From contig JAUNSJ010000009.1 of NCBI GenBank assembly GCA_030539295.1, positions 1 through 64,000 of the forward strand: DNA of 64,000 nucleotides, given 5' to 3'. Below the pieces are notes generated by a model. That model did no database searches. It had not been told where the DNA came from and worked only from the letters and a program-made list of their open reading frames with translations. Position 1 is the stretch's first letter. Every line of letters begins with the position of its first letter. Position numbers and translations under genes: made by a program. Source of the stretch: Planctomycetia bacterium (GTDB lineage Bacteria > Planctomycetota > Planctomycetia > Pirellulales > Thermoguttaceae). Positions 35,729 to 45,629 of the stretch are shown here, piece after piece.

Positions 35729-37096
35729 ATGGAAAATTTGGTCAATAGATATAAAAGATATATTGTCATCCTTTTCGCAATCCTTATGTGTTGGACCGCG
35801 GGCAAATTCTACGCGGCCGAAGGAGCCAGGGCGAAGAATGTGGTTGAGGTGGAAGGCAAGGGATACGGTGCAACCGTTGAGGAAGCCAAACAATCAGCGC
35901 TGACGAATGCTGTCGCTAAAGTCACAGGCGAGTTGGTTGACGCCGAAATTCGTATAGAAAATGAAACCGTCGACGAGAAAATTCTGATTGCCCGGCGCGC
36001 GGACGTCGAATCATATGAGGTTATTACCTCGAAACAACTGCAAGATGGACGCTGGGTGGTTACGCTTGTCGCAAAGATAAAAAATGCGGCGATAGCCGAT
36101 CGACTTGAATCCGACGAAATAGAATCCCACAATATTGACGGTGGTTATATTGCCAGCATGGTGGAACTTGCCGACGAACAGGAAACGCAAAATTTTCAAT
36201 TTCTCACGAAATATTTTAAAGAAAACCAGTTTCCCTATTCACTTATAAAAGTTGCCCCGTTCGAGGGAACCACTGTTCGCCGAGCATCCGAAAATGGATT
36301 ACGTGCAGTCGAAAGCGATACGAAAGAAGTCATATTCACGGTTCAGGTCCGTCCGGATATGGAGAAGTATAACACCTTTTCGCAGGGACTTATAGAACTT
36401 CTTTCAAAAATTGCGGTCAAAAAATTTCCTGTGACCATGAATCTGACTCCTGTTGATCCGAAGGACAAGATGCAGAAGTTCCTGCCCAACGTAATGATCA
36501 GTTCCAGTAATAGAAGACCAAGGCCGAACGTGGGAAATATCATTGTGTTTGTTTTTCGCTCGCAAACGGGCAAACTGAAAACGTCCCGATGGATGGCATT
36601 TGAACTTCCGGCAATATTTCGGGAATTTTTTAGTACTCATTCCGCAATCATACCCGTGGTAAATGTTTCGATTTACAAAAAGTCGGGCGATAAAATGATG
36701 TCAAGAGTCGTACCACTGCGGCTGTACTTGGGGGATAATTTACACAACCGTACAATTTTCAGTTATAATATGTTTCCATTTTGTGAACGGTTTGCTCGTG
36801 GCTCTGACGGAGATGACTCCTACGGTTGTTCAACCATCGACGGTCGCTATTCCTATAAGGGCAGCCGCTATTCCTATGATAATGAAGAGGAATGCTTTTA
36901 TATTGCTCCGCTGACTACAGGTGGATACAGTAGTAATTCGCTCGTTTCTCCTCAAATGAACATTCCGGTTCATTTCAAGGTGACATTGGAAGAGATAAAA
37001 CAGATTGGTCGCGCGGAGGTTAAAATAATTGCAAAAAATCCTATGATGGACGCATTTTACAAAAAATATGAAGTTTCGTTGAAGTCATCCAAGTAA
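35729..37096 (+). CDS. exported protein with LPP20/FlgT-N-like domain
   Basis: 455 residues from the ATG at 35729; the frame extends upstream to 35657. Membrane-spanning signal at about 11-30. Residues about 38-120 (VEVEGKGYGATVEEAKQSAL, NAVAKVTGELVDAEIRIEN) follow the alpha/beta pattern of the LPP20 / FlgT N-terminal domain found in envelope proteins. The rest (beta-rich, YSYKGSRYSYDNEEECFY) is unassigned. First of three codirectional genes for exported proteins; the third shares part of the same fold. Promoter at 35549. Confidence 0.72.
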   Translation: MENLVNRYKRYIVILFAILMCWTAGKFYAAEGARAKNVVEVEGKGYGATVEEAKQSALTNAVAKVTGELVDAEIRIENETVDEKILIARRADVESYEVITSKQLQDGRWVVTLVAKIKNAAIADRLESDEIESHNIDGGYIASMVELADEQETQNFQFLTKYFKENQFPYSLIKVAPFEGTTVRRASENGLRAVESDTKEVIFTVQVRPDMEKYNTFSQGLIELLSKIAVKKFPVTMNLTPVDPKDKMQKFLPNVMISSSNRRPRPNVGNIIVFVFRSQTGKLKTSRWMAFELPAIFREFFSTHSAIIPVVNVSIYKKSGDKMMSRVVPLRLYLGDNLHNRTIFSYNMFPFCERFARGSDGDDSYGCSTIDGRYSYKGSRYSYDNEEECFYIAPLTTGGYSSNSLVSPQMNIPVHFKVTLEEIKQIGRAEVKIIAKNPMMDAFYKKYEVSLKSSK

Positions 37097-37216
37097 GACA
37101 GAGGGTTTTGAAACGGGATGTGGTGAAAAGGCTTGTTTGCCTGTATAAGGCGAGCGGACGGGAGTCAGAAGACAATTGCACCGGGGCGCTTAGAGGAGTA
37201 ATTTGAGAGAGGTATT

Positions 37217-38128
37217 ATGGCAATGAGGAAAACGGGCCTGATTTTCATATTTTTTGTCTTGACGAGTTGCGGGACGCTTGAGTCTGGCTTGGCCCTGGCA
37301 CAAGATAACCTTGATTTAACGCCAGCTCAAGAGTCGGCGCTGGCGGTCGTATCGAAAGCCAGGGAGGTCGATGCGGGACCGATCCAGGAGGCAATGAAAG
37401 CGGCCATAGGTCAACACCCGGAGACAGACCGATGGTCAGGCAGTTGTGGCGGGACAGTTTTTAGCGTCGTTGCGGTAGAATTTCCGCGTGACGTCCCCCG
37501 GGTCAGGGCACGAAACGGGCTTATTTCCCGGGCAGGACTTTTCGCCGCTGCTGAACTGGTTACTTCACATGCTCTAATGGCAGTCTGGCAGAAGGAGCGA
37601 CTCGATGATCTCACAACGCTAAAGGCGGCAGTACTGGCCGTAACGCCGCGGCTCGAAAGTGAAGGGTGCGTTCGCTTTGCACGGAAATTCAGCAGGATTT
37701 ACGGCGACTTTGCCGTTGCCTGCATCGTGGCGGATGAGCAAGAACTATGCACAGAGCTTACGCAGCAGGCGGGGCGGTCAATCGTTAAGGACGCGTATCG
37801 TGAAACGATGCAACGCCACATAAGTATTCTCATGGATCGAAAGGAATGGGAGAGTGCACTTGCTTCGTACCGCCATCTTTGTGAGCGGGAACTTACTTCT
37901 CCACAACTCTGCCTGGACGCGGCAAGATGCTTTATTGAGCTTAATCAACTAAACGAAGCCTGTCAGGTTTCGCACGAGGCGTACTCTAAGTTTAAAGATA
38001 TTAAGGACGCGGCTTTCTTTGAAGCCGTTGGAGATATACTTCTTCTTTTTGAGGATGAAGTGTCGCAAAATATGGCCGAGAGTGCCTATGTGAAGGCATT
38101 CGAAATTCGGTATGGTGATGAACACTGA
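37217..38128 (+). CDS. exported or lipid-anchored helical-repeat protein
   Basis: 303 residues. Hydrophobic N-terminus with a possible lipobox VLTSC (Cys18) and, alternatively, a signal peptidase I site at LALAQ. The rest is helical; residues about 205-300 look like TPR-type repeats (SALASYRHLCERE, CLDAARCFIELNQLNEACQ). ATG at 37217 or the ATG 6 bases later. No enzyme motif. Middle gene of the three exported-protein genes, 120 bases after the first. Confidence 0.68.
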   Translation: MAMRKTGLIFIFFVLTSCGTLESGLALAQDNLDLTPAQESALAVVSKAREVDAGPIQEAMKAAIGQHPETDRWSGSCGGTVFSVVAVEFPRDVPRVRARNGLISRAGLFAAAELVTSHALMAVWQKERLDDLTTLKAAVLAVTPRLESEGCVRFARKFSRIYGDFAVACIVADEQELCTELTQQAGRSIVKDAYRETMQRHISILMDRKEWESALASYRHLCERELTSPQLCLDAARCFIELNQLNEACQVSHEAYSKFKDIKDAAFFEAVGDILLLFEDEVSQNMAESAYVKAFEIRYGDEH

Positions 38129-38173
38129 CGCTTACTGAAGGTCAGGCGAAAAATTTTTTGAAAGGAAAAATTT

Positions 38174-39562
38174 ATGAAACATTCCATGATTTTGGCTTTC
38201 GTTATGCTTCTGGCGTTCGGAGGTACCGTCTTCGCACAGGTGTCCAAAACGGAGCTCGCGGCGGATGACTTCCTGCCTGTTATTGCCGGGGGCAGTACGG
38301 AGGTTGCGAATCCGGATGAGGTTGCCGTTGCTGTTGTTGCCCAGTGCGACGAAAAGCACACTACGGTTACTGCTGAATCTGCCCAGGACGCTATTAACGT
38401 TGCGGTTCAAGAGAATAAGGGCGGTACGCGTGAAATTGGATGTACCTGTATTAAATTTGGAAGCGGACTCGGCTATGTTGCAACTGGACAGGGGACCTAT
38501 CGAAATATGCCCAATCCGACCGCGTCGCGTCTCTCCAAACGTCAGGCCTATGTGACGGCTTTTATCATGGCGAAAAAGACGCTCGCCGAATATCTTGGTG
38601 GTCTTTCGGTCAATAATGTCAACACATTAAAAGAATCTTTCGACAGTATTAATACGTCCGAGGGAAGTACGCACAACCTGTCAACAGAAGCGACGGAAAC
38701 CAATGAACAAATCGTTGACGCAATCCTGCGTGGATTCGTTGTCTATAGCGTTGAAGATGTTTTACAGGAGCAGACTGTCTACGTGACGATCGTTACAACT
38801 CCCAAAACACTCGGTAAGCTCACGCGTCTTTCAACAGCGTATATCGAGGCGGATTCCATTCGTGAAGGGTTGACACAAGTTATAGCCGAGGTCAAAAACG
38901 GAATCGTTCCGCCTGTTGGGGGTAAAGCCATTCAAGTTGTTGCCACGGGTGAAATGGCTTTCGTCGGATTTGGCAGTCACGTTATTGAGACGAACACCAG
39001 CAAAGCAATACAAGCCCGTATGAAACTGAGCGCTTCTAAAATAGCCGAAGCCCGGGCCAAGGCCGCACTCTGTGGTCTTATCGTTGGGAATCAAACCTAC
39101 TGGAAAGGTCTGATTAATGTGGAGCAGGCCGATACCTTTAAAGGTTTTGAGGTAACAGAGGATCCCGTTAATGAGAATCGCGTTAATAATATTGACAAAC
39201 TGGAAAACGCGAGACAGGATTTCTTTAATAAGACAAAGAATTCGGATTTGTATCTCGACGTGCAAAAAGGAATACTTCCACCTGGCGTAACGCAGAAAAC
39301 CTGGACCGATTCTGAAAATGCTTGGGTCTATTCAATGGCGGTTTACATTCCCAGTGTGACACAGCAAGCGGCGGATTTCAAAACTCAAATGGACGATGCC
39401 ATTCTCGTTCAGCCCCTGCAGCCCCAACCCGTCGCCGACCCGATTACCGATTCCGATGATAGTGAAAATCATTCGCAAAAAATGGATTCTGAAATTATCC
39501 GCGAAGGAAATGGTACGGAACAGGGACCTTCAGGTCAAGTCACTGACCCAAATGACCTTTGA
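38174..39562 (+). CDS. exported LPP20-like protein
   Basis: 462 residues with a signal peptide (about 3-21, cleavage near VFAQV) and AAAGGAAA ribosome site. Residues about 95-200 (FIMAKKTLAEYLGGL, a helix followed by AILRGFVVYSVEDVLQEQTVYVTIV) and about 270-320 (IQARMKLSASKIAEARAKAAL) show the helix-strand pattern of LPP20-type envelope proteins. C-terminal tail is acidic and disordered. Function unknown. 45 bases after the preceding gene. Confidence 0.7.
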   Translation: MKHSMILAFVMLLAFGGTVFAQVSKTELAADDFLPVIAGGSTEVANPDEVAVAVVAQCDEKHTTVTAESAQDAINVAVQENKGGTREIGCTCIKFGSGLGYVATGQGTYRNMPNPTASRLSKRQAYVTAFIMAKKTLAEYLGGLSVNNVNTLKESFDSINTSEGSTHNLSTEATETNEQIVDAILRGFVVYSVEDVLQEQTVYVTIVTTPKTLGKLTRLSTAYIEADSIREGLTQVIAEVKNGIVPPVGGKAIQVVATGEMAFVGFGSHVIETNTSKAIQARMKLSASKIAEARAKAALCGLIVGNQTYWKGLINVEQADTFKGFEVTEDPVNENRVNNIDKLENARQDFFNKTKNSDLYLDVQKGILPPGVTQKTWTDSENAWVYSMAVYIPSVTQQAADFKTQMDDAILVQPLQPQPVADPITDSDDSENHSQKMDSEIIREGNGTEQGPSGQVTDPNDL

Positions 39563-39923
39563 AACGGTGGTAGGAATTAGAATCCTTATGTGAAACCTGC
39601 ATATTATATAAAACGTAACTATAGGGCAGGTTACAGAAACCGCACTTGGTCTCCCACCCCCTTGCCACGATGGATTTTATTTTTTAGCGTGCGGAGGATC
39701 GCGGTTATTGCTGGGTGAGGCCCTGTGAGCAGGGCCTCCCATGATGCGCGGCCCGAGTGGGACGCTACGGAATGGTTATGGTGGCGTTAGGGTAAGTCCG
39801 GGGCTGTTGCGCTGGAAAGCTGATGGTTTTCGTCGTTGCCGGGTCGGGCACCAGTAATTTCGTTCGGGGAACTGCCGAACCGCTCACCAAATGGGTCAAA
39901 ATCACCAATTTTGCCGAATTTGT
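39563..39923. other. intergenic region downstream of exported-protein genes
   Basis: No convincing gene. Holds a perfect hairpin at 39717-39738 and the ATTTTATTTTTTAGCGTGC stretch at about 39673-39691, related to one at 13385. Confidence 0.4.
39717..39738. terminator. perfect hairpin, probable terminator
   Basis: GAGGCCCTG / CAGGGCCTC, 9-bp arms, loop TGAG. Located 155 bases after the last exported-protein gene. No T-run. Confidence 0.55.
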
Positions 39924-39985
39924 CGCAAAATGGAAGTTCATTTTGCGCAAAATGGAATTGTTTTTTCTGGTTTCTTGTGTATAAT
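39924..39985 (+). promoter_or_regulatory. promoter with repeated upstream element (DUF1559 gene 3)
   Basis: TTGTTT at 39958-39963 and TATAAT at 39980-39985 with a 16-base spacer. Just upstream is a perfect inverted repeat CGCAAAATG (39924-39932) / CATTTTGCG (39939-39947), and the 11-mer GCAAAATGGAA occurs twice with a 22-base period (39925 and 39947). Likely a regulator binding site for the gene starting at 40085. Confidence 0.65.
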
Positions 39986-40084
39986 AGGGATTAGTAGAAT
40001 AATAGCCGGGATGATTGGATATTGTTTTAAAAATCGCCCATATTTTTCGGTAAACCAAACTTTCTTTACACAAGGAGAAGAAAC

Positions 40085-41257
40085 ATGAAGAAGAGTAACA
40101 GAATCGAAGTCGTGCGAACGTTAATTTGCGGGGGGGGGGGGGATTTAGGTCCTCAAAGAAAATCCCTTCTCAAAAAAATTCTCGCTTTTACCCTCGTCGA
40201 ACTTCTGGTGGTGATCGCCATCATCGGAATCTTAATCGCGCTTCTACTGCCGGCGGTTCAGGCCGCACGCGAGGCGGCCCGGCGCATGCAGTGCTCCAAC
40301 AATTTCAAGCAGTATGGCGTGGCGCTGCACAATTATCACGACGTGAATAACACGCTACCGGCGTCCGCATGTCAGCGACATGGGCGAGATGCTCGCTGGA
40401 ATACGCATTTTGCACTGTGTCCTTTTATCGAGCAGGTGTCAATTTATGAACATGACCCAAAGACAAATTATGCCGTGTGGGATACACCTTTCGGTACGCA
40501 TACCATTGAGACGTTGTGTTGTCCCTCGGACCCATCAAGTCATCTCAAGCGGCGTCACAACATTCACCCGAGCTACGGCGATGACGCGAGTTATACCGTA
40601 GGCTATCCGTGGCATGTTGACACGAATCTGGCCACGGGATATACCTGGTGGAAAGTCGATGCCAGTTTAAAGGCACAAAGCAAACCGAATCTGCGGCACA
40701 GAGGCCTTTTTGCCCCTTATCGTTTTGTGGATTTTGGCTTTGTTATAGACGGTACTTCCAATACAGTAGCGGCATCTGAATGTGCGAGCTATCCCCAAGC
40801 GAACACAAAAAAAATAAAGGGCGGCGTTTCTGTCTGGTATCTTACGGAAAATGATCTAAAGGAGGTGTCGGGTGCGCGAGGGCCAGCACGCTGTTTGGTC
40901 ATTACAGCCGGAAGCGGGGGTGATATGAACATTACCAGCGGGTGTATACTCGGCACTTACCGGGGTGGGGCAGGAATATTTGACGCGATTTTCACAAATT
41001 GTGGATTTCAAACGATTCTGCCTCCGAACTCTCCTTCTTGTAATATCCAAGGCCCGAGCTCAGCCAGTGTTCTGTCCGCGACAAGTTACCATTCAGGAGG
41101 GGTCAACACACTTTTTGCCGACGGCTCGGTTCGGTTTGTCAGCGAAACAATTGATTGTGGTGACCTGACCAAAATCAGTGTTTCAGTAGGCGCGAGTCCT
41201 TATGGGATTTGGGGGGCTGTTGGTTCTCCACAGGGAGGGGAGACGATATCGCTATGA
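40085..41257 (+). CDS. DUF1559 pilin-like protein 3, with 13-G tract in frame
   Basis: 390 residues, ATG after AAGGAGAAG. Leader, then four Gly from a run of 13 G (40130-40142), then [16 protein letters not shown] and [16 protein letters not shown]-terminal closing motif [25 protein letters not shown]. Position -1 of the expected prepilin peptidase site is Ala. In this copy the poly-G keeps the frame open, so the gene is ON. The stop overlaps the start of the lipoprotein gene (ATGA at 41254-41257), so the two proteins are translationally coupled. Confidence 0.92.
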   Translation: MKKSNRIEVVRTLICGGGGDLGPQRKSLLKKILAFTLVELLVVIAIIGILIALLLPAVQAAREAARRMQCSNNFKQYGVALHNYHDVNNTLPASACQRHGRDARWNTHFALCPFIEQVSIYEHDPKTNYAVWDTPFGTHTIETLCCPSDPSSHLKRRHNIHPSYGDDASYTVGYPWHVDTNLATGYTWWKVDASLKAQSKPNLRHRGLFAPYRFVDFGFVIDGTSNTVAASECASYPQANTKKIKGGVSVWYLTENDLKEVSGARGPARCLVITAGSGGDMNITSGCILGTYRGGAGIFDAIFTNCGFQTILPPNSPSCNIQGPSSASVLSATSYHSGGVNTLFADGSVRFVSETIDCGDLTKISVSVGASPYGIWGAVGSPQGGETISL

Positions 41258-41766
41258 AAAATCTACCGGTTCATGGAATTGTATTGTTTGCATTATTTGC
41301 AATGGGGTGTGGCAAGAGCGTGAGTCCGGACGGTTTACCTTCACTTCTCCCGCTAACTTTAACGGTAACTCAGGAAGGAATTCCATTAACCGAAGCCAGT
41401 CTTATGCTCGTTCCCGCACCGCCTTATGACGGTAGGAACTGGGCTATTGGCGGTATAACAGACCAGACTGGAGTCGCCAGGATTTACACGCACGGGAAAT
41501 ATCCTGGCGCGCCAGAAGGCACCTATAAAGTCATAGTTCACAAAATCGCAGTAGTCGCTGCTGTATCCTATGACGATGCACCAAAAGATGACATTGTGGC
41601 ACTTCGGCAGTGGGAAGCAGAACACGCGGCAGAATTGGCCCAATCCAAAGCGATTAATTGTATTGAGAAGATTTACACCAATGCGGAGACGACACCGCTG
41701 GAGGTTACTGTAAGTAAGGGCAATACGCACTATGAGCTCCAGGCGGGTAAAGCCGTTGAAGAATAA
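41254..41766 (+). CDS. lipoprotein paired with DUF1559 gene 3
   Basis: 170 residues from the ATG overlapping the DUF1559 stop; the frame extends upstream to 41209 but the first residues there are not signal-like. Lipobox FAMGC (Cys about 19). The mature part ([19 protein letters not shown], then [26 protein letters not shown]) has the carboxypeptidase-regulatory-like beta-sandwich pattern of its paralogues at 12777 and 61349, followed by a helical linker and a final strand. The overlap with the DUF1559 gene is the strongest sign that the two work together. Confidence 0.82.
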   Translation: MKNLPVHGIVLFALFAMGCGKSVSPDGLPSLLPLTLTVTQEGIPLTEASLMLVPAPPYDGRNWAIGGITDQTGVARIYTHGKYPGAPEGTYKVIVHKIAVVAAVSYDDAPKDDIVALRQWEAEHAAELAQSKAINCIEKIYTNAETTPLEVTVSKGNTHYELQAGKAVEE

Positions 41767-41781
41767 AAGGGAGGGCCTGAT

Positions 41782-41815
41782 CAGGTTCCTGACTGTTTGC
41801 CAGGTCGGGAACCTG
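41782..41815. terminator. strong stem-loop after DUF1559-lipoprotein pair
   Basis: CAGGTTCCTGAC / GTCGGGAACCTG, a 12-bp stem with one T-G pair and a 10-base loop, 16 bases after the stop codon. Confidence 0.65.
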
Positions 41816-41973
41816 GAACAACGAAAAGGAAGTTTCAACCCTCGTTAAAAAAACAATTCCCCACCACAATAAATCTGCCATGGATTTGCGCTCTTACCGT
41901 CACAATCATATAGCAAATTGTCCGTTAGAAAAAGAAGTGAATCCGTCATAGCAGAAAATGAAAGAAAAACAGA

Positions 41974-44925
41974 ATGAAGACAACGTTTACGTTAATGAAG
42001 CTGCTCACGATCCTGATCATTTCATCATTTTTTTCCATTTCACAACTTTGTTTGGCGCAGGAGTCTGAACCGCTTCGACTTTATACGTCGCGTTTCGATT
42101 CGGCGGAGCACCCTGATCATACGCGATTGCACGTGACTCCACCCGACTGGTCAACTTTTAATGGCAAAACGCAGTTTATAACTCTTCGCTATTTCCCTTC
42201 AAAAAAGGGTATTGGTCGTGACTTTGAGATCCTCATTGACCAACACCAACAAGCGGAATTGGGCCGTTTTATTTGGCCGACGGGAGAAACGATTTTCTTC
42301 AAGAATTTGGAGGAACTGGTTGATATTCTTAAAAAACGGAATCTTTTTCTTTTTGCGTTGTGGGGGTACGTACCCGGGAGCGGACCGCGAGGGGCAGGCG
42401 ACTGGACCCAATTTCGGCCTGATCCCAAACGGTGTCAATTTTTGGAAGATACGCTTGGTCCTTTGTGGCTCGGTATGGATAATGGAGAACAGGATGGACG
42501 TTATGTCGGAGGCTTTGCCGAGAAGCTGTCGGCCATCTCGCAAAGGGACCGATTTAGCCAATATCTGAATTTTCAGCACCATTTTGAGGGGCTTGGCAAT
42601 GATTTAGGAAATCGTCTTTCGACGCTTGTATCCTTGAATTTTGGTCATTATTTGCTCAAGGAGGGAATTCATGCGTTAATCGGAGCCGAGTCCGCCCAGG
42701 CCCTGCCGAACTCACAAGTTTACTACTCCTGGATTCGTGGAGCGGGAAAACAATATGGTGTTCTCTGGTTCGGTAATGTATCGGTTTTTAATCGCTGGGG
42801 GTGGAAGATCTATCCTGAAGGGGCCAAAGATGCATCCAATAGCGGACCTACCAAAGGAACGAGTTTAGCACTCATGAAACGACTCTTATATAGTCATATT
42901 CTGTATAACAGCGCCGCTGTCGGCTTTGAAAATGGTTGGTTCGCCGGCAATGAACTCTCTCCGATCGGAAAGATTCAACAAAGCGCAGTTCACTGGCTGA
43001 ATCGAAATGGCGACCCTGGAACCATGATCACGCCTGTTGCCCTTTTGTGTGATTTTTATTCCGGCTGGTCCTTTCCGCGTCATCTCTACGCGACGGGTAC
43101 TTATCTCGTCTGGGGAAATATTCCTTACGGCGCAGGCGATTACCTGACCAACGATCTGTTCGATTTGATCTATCCGGGTTATCAGGAATCGTCCTATTTT
43201 AAAGACGAAACCGGCTTTTTAACGCCTACCCCCTACGGTGATTCTGCCGACTGCCTTCTGTCGGATGCTCCCCTTTGGCTTTTGCGTCGCTATGCACTCG
43301 TCATTTTGGCTAATGAATTATCCGGTACCATTTCTGGTCAAGACACAACAAAAGTTGACGTTGAATTGGCTGATAAACTGACAGACTATGTTGCCGAAGG
43401 AGGCCGTTTGGTTATTACGGCGGGGAATCTTGACGCATTGGGCGACAATAAATTTGGTATACGCGTTACCGGAGGGACTCAATCTTTTGACGCCGGGGCC
43501 GTTGTCCGCTTTGACGATAACTCAACGTTAACGGAAATACAACCGTTCGAAATTTTGCCGTTAATATACCCGGCCGAGACGAAGATTCTTTGTGCATGTG
43601 ACCAGGTTCCACTGGCAATAGAGACAAGGTATAAAAAAGGAACGGTCGTCGTATTGGCATCGCCTTTTGGTCTGTCGTCGCAGCGGGCTGTCCAAGGCAA
43701 AATCGTGAATAAAATTGATACGCCGCTGGGCAATCCATTTCCGCTGCTGGGTCATGTTCACCGCCTCTTCTCACGTGAACTGAATGCCACAGTTCTTTTT
43801 GATGTTGGTAAAGACCTCGGTTCGGTCGTCTGCCGGAAAGAGCAAAATATCTATAGGATCGGCCTGTTCAATAATACCCTGACGGAAAAACCATTTGCCA
43901 TTCAATCGCGAATTGGCACGATTGCGTCTGTGCGTGAACTTGAAATCGACACATCCGAACGAACAGCCGTCGGTTTCCCACCTGATGGTTTCGAGAATTC
44001 AGACTTTGGCTCCAATACGGATAAAACCATTGCCGGTGGTGATCTGCGTATTTTTGAAGTCACACTTGACTCTGAGAGAATTACTGTTATTCCTGACACA
44101 CCCAAGCCGGCAAGGCCCAGGAATCGCTTCCTGACACTTCGCGGCTCCGGAACCATACAGCAGGAGATACTTGCCCGTCCGACCTTTTTCGAGCACTACG
44201 ACGGAGTTATGGTCGACTGGCGGTATTTCGAGTCCAGAACGACGCAGGCAGTGAAAAAAGAAGCCGGATGGCTCCAACGTCAGAAGGTTAAGATTATCGT
44301 TGATTTTTCCTCGGGAATTAATTTGTTTCCCGATTTGCGAATGGTGCGCAACGACCTGCCGGAGTACGAACGAAGTATGGCCACGTTTAAGGAGGTTATA
44401 ACCAAAGCGTCGCAAGGAGGAGCGACAGAAGTGCTTTTAAAAACTCACATTCAACCGGAAAACAATTACCACCCCGATCAAACACGAGCCGATACGCTTG
44501 ACACACTTCGCGAATTGAGTCATTTTGCGGCCGCACTCAAGATGAATACTTCACTGCGCGTTATGATCGTCAATGGCCGGTACGCTGCCCAAGACTACGA
44601 CGGATTCTACGACCAGTTGGCCGGCTGGATGAAGCTGGCGGTTCTTCCGGAGCTTCTGCCCGAGCACAAACGCAACGATGCCAAGTGGATTAAAGATCAT
44701 GTATCGTTCATTCTGGCCTCGGAAATGGGGTATGACGAAGGAAATGATCGCTTCTGGTCGTCTTCGATTCCACTCGTTGAAGGAAAGGGAGAATCGCTGC
44801 GATTTATTAATGAACATCCTGAACTTCCACTTTTGTTCGATGCCGTCTATACCGATAAAGGACAAGAGTATCGCGACGTTCACGCCGTTGAGGAAGAACT
44901 CAAGCGGACCAGACCCGGTATGTAA
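41974..44925 (+). CDS. large exported protein, glycoside hydrolase-like
   Basis: 983 residues with a signal peptide (about 8-29, ending LCLAQ). Residues about 60-420 look like a TIM barrel of the glycoside hydrolase kind (PLWLGMDNGEQDGRYVGG, NFGHYLLKEGIHALIGAESAQ, ENGWFAGNELSPIGKIQQSAVHW). Residues about 430-560 look like a Rossmann-type trimerisation domain (AEGGRLVITAGNLDALG), as in beta-galactosidase families. The C-terminal 280 residues resemble a second barrel (DGVMVDWRYFESRTTQAVKK, KVKIIVDFSSGINLFPDLR) like sugar isomerase/TIM enzymes. I cannot assign a family or substrate. Downstream beta-helix gene fits polysaccharide use. Confidence 0.65.
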   Translation: MKTTFTLMKLLTILIISSFFSISQLCLAQESEPLRLYTSRFDSAEHPDHTRLHVTPPDWSTFNGKTQFITLRYFPSKKGIGRDFEILIDQHQQAELGRFIWPTGETIFFKNLEELVDILKKRNLFLFALWGYVPGSGPRGAGDWTQFRPDPKRCQFLEDTLGPLWLGMDNGEQDGRYVGGFAEKLSAISQRDRFSQYLNFQHHFEGLGNDLGNRLSTLVSLNFGHYLLKEGIHALIGAESAQALPNSQVYYSWIRGAGKQYGVLWFGNVSVFNRWGWKIYPEGAKDASNSGPTKGTSLALMKRLLYSHILYNSAAVGFENGWFAGNELSPIGKIQQSAVHWLNRNGDPGTMITPVALLCDFYSGWSFPRHLYATGTYLVWGNIPYGAGDYLTNDLFDLIYPGYQESSYFKDETGFLTPTPYGDSADCLLSDAPLWLLRRYALVILANELSGTISGQDTTKVDVELADKLTDYVAEGGRLVITAGNLDALGDNKFGIRVTGGTQSFDAGAVVRFDDNSTLTEIQPFEILPLIYPAETKILCACDQVPLAIETRYKKGTVVVLASPFGLSSQRAVQGKIVNKIDTPLGNPFPLLGHVHRLFSRELNATVLFDVGKDLGSVVCRKEQNIYRIGLFNNTLTEKPFAIQSRIGTIASVRELEIDTSERTAVGFPPDGFENSDFGSNTDKTIAGGDLRIFEVTLDSERITVIPDTPKPARPRNRFLTLRGSGTIQQEILARPTFFEHYDGVMVDWRYFESRTTQAVKKEAGWLQRQKVKIIVDFSSGINLFPDLRMVRNDLPEYERSMATFKEVITKASQGGATEVLLKTHIQPENNYHPDQTRADTLDTLRELSHFAAALKMNTSLRVMIVNGRYAAQDYDGFYDQLAGWMKLAVLPELLPEHKRNDAKWIKDHVSFILASEMGYDEGNDRFWSSSIPLVEGKGESLRFINEHPELPLLFDAVYTDKGQEYRDVHAVEEELKRTRPGM

Positions 44926-45629
44926 AATTAAAGAATTGTTAATTTTTTCACAAAAAGTAACAATAGGGAGTTGCGCGGACTGGCCTTGTTATCGGTTACT
45001 GCGCGCAATTCCCACAATAAGTCAGTAACGCAAACACACTACCTCTTGGAGCTTGCTGTTTTGTCTTACCTTTATTTTAACCCAGGCGATCAGCTCGTGA
45101 GTGAAAAGGTCGACACACTCCGCGAAATTTGGAAGGAATTTCCACCCTGTCCACCCCCCCCCCGAGAAACCGGGCATGATCCGTTCGGCCAACCCTCTGC
45201 GGTCCTTCGCGAACCCTGCGTGCTTAAAAAATAATCCGTCGCGAGAGAAGGCATTCAAGGCTGGGTACTGTTTTTGTAACATGTTTTATATCAATGAATT
45301 ATGTGGCGCGCAGAGGGACGCGAAGGAGCGCGGAGGTCCCGCTTTGAAATCGCTTGCGTTGACTGGTTGACATGCTCTATCTTGAATTATCATTCGTATT
45401 GAGGTTGGAGGCGTTCTGGCGTTCTGGTTCTGGGGCCCATGCAAGGGGTGGTTTCCATTTTTTCGACTTATGCTATATTTAATAGAGAGTAATTTTGACC
45501 GCGTTGATTCTGTTTTCCATTATGAAGCAAAAAATGTGTAAGCGGAATAATCCCCGTTAGCCGGTGGAACGTGGTTCTCGAAACGAGGCGGGGGGTGTAG
45601 ATAATAATGAGATTAATGAGGTTATTGAC
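44926..45629. other. 700-base intergenic region with poly-C and inverted repeat
   Basis: No reliable gene; short frames here lack ribosome sites and family resemblance. Contains a run of 10 C (45154-45163), a perfect inverted repeat TCCTTCGCG (45203-45211) / CGCGAAGGA (45319-45327), and tandem GCGTTCTG units near 45409-45430. Confidence 0.45.

Noticed and set aside
39765..40073. Minus-strand frame of 102 codons
   Set aside because: Overlaps the promoter of DUF1559 gene 3 and has no ribosome site.
45101..45370. 89-codon frame across the poly-C region
   Set aside because: Composition follows the repeats; no ribosome site or domain.
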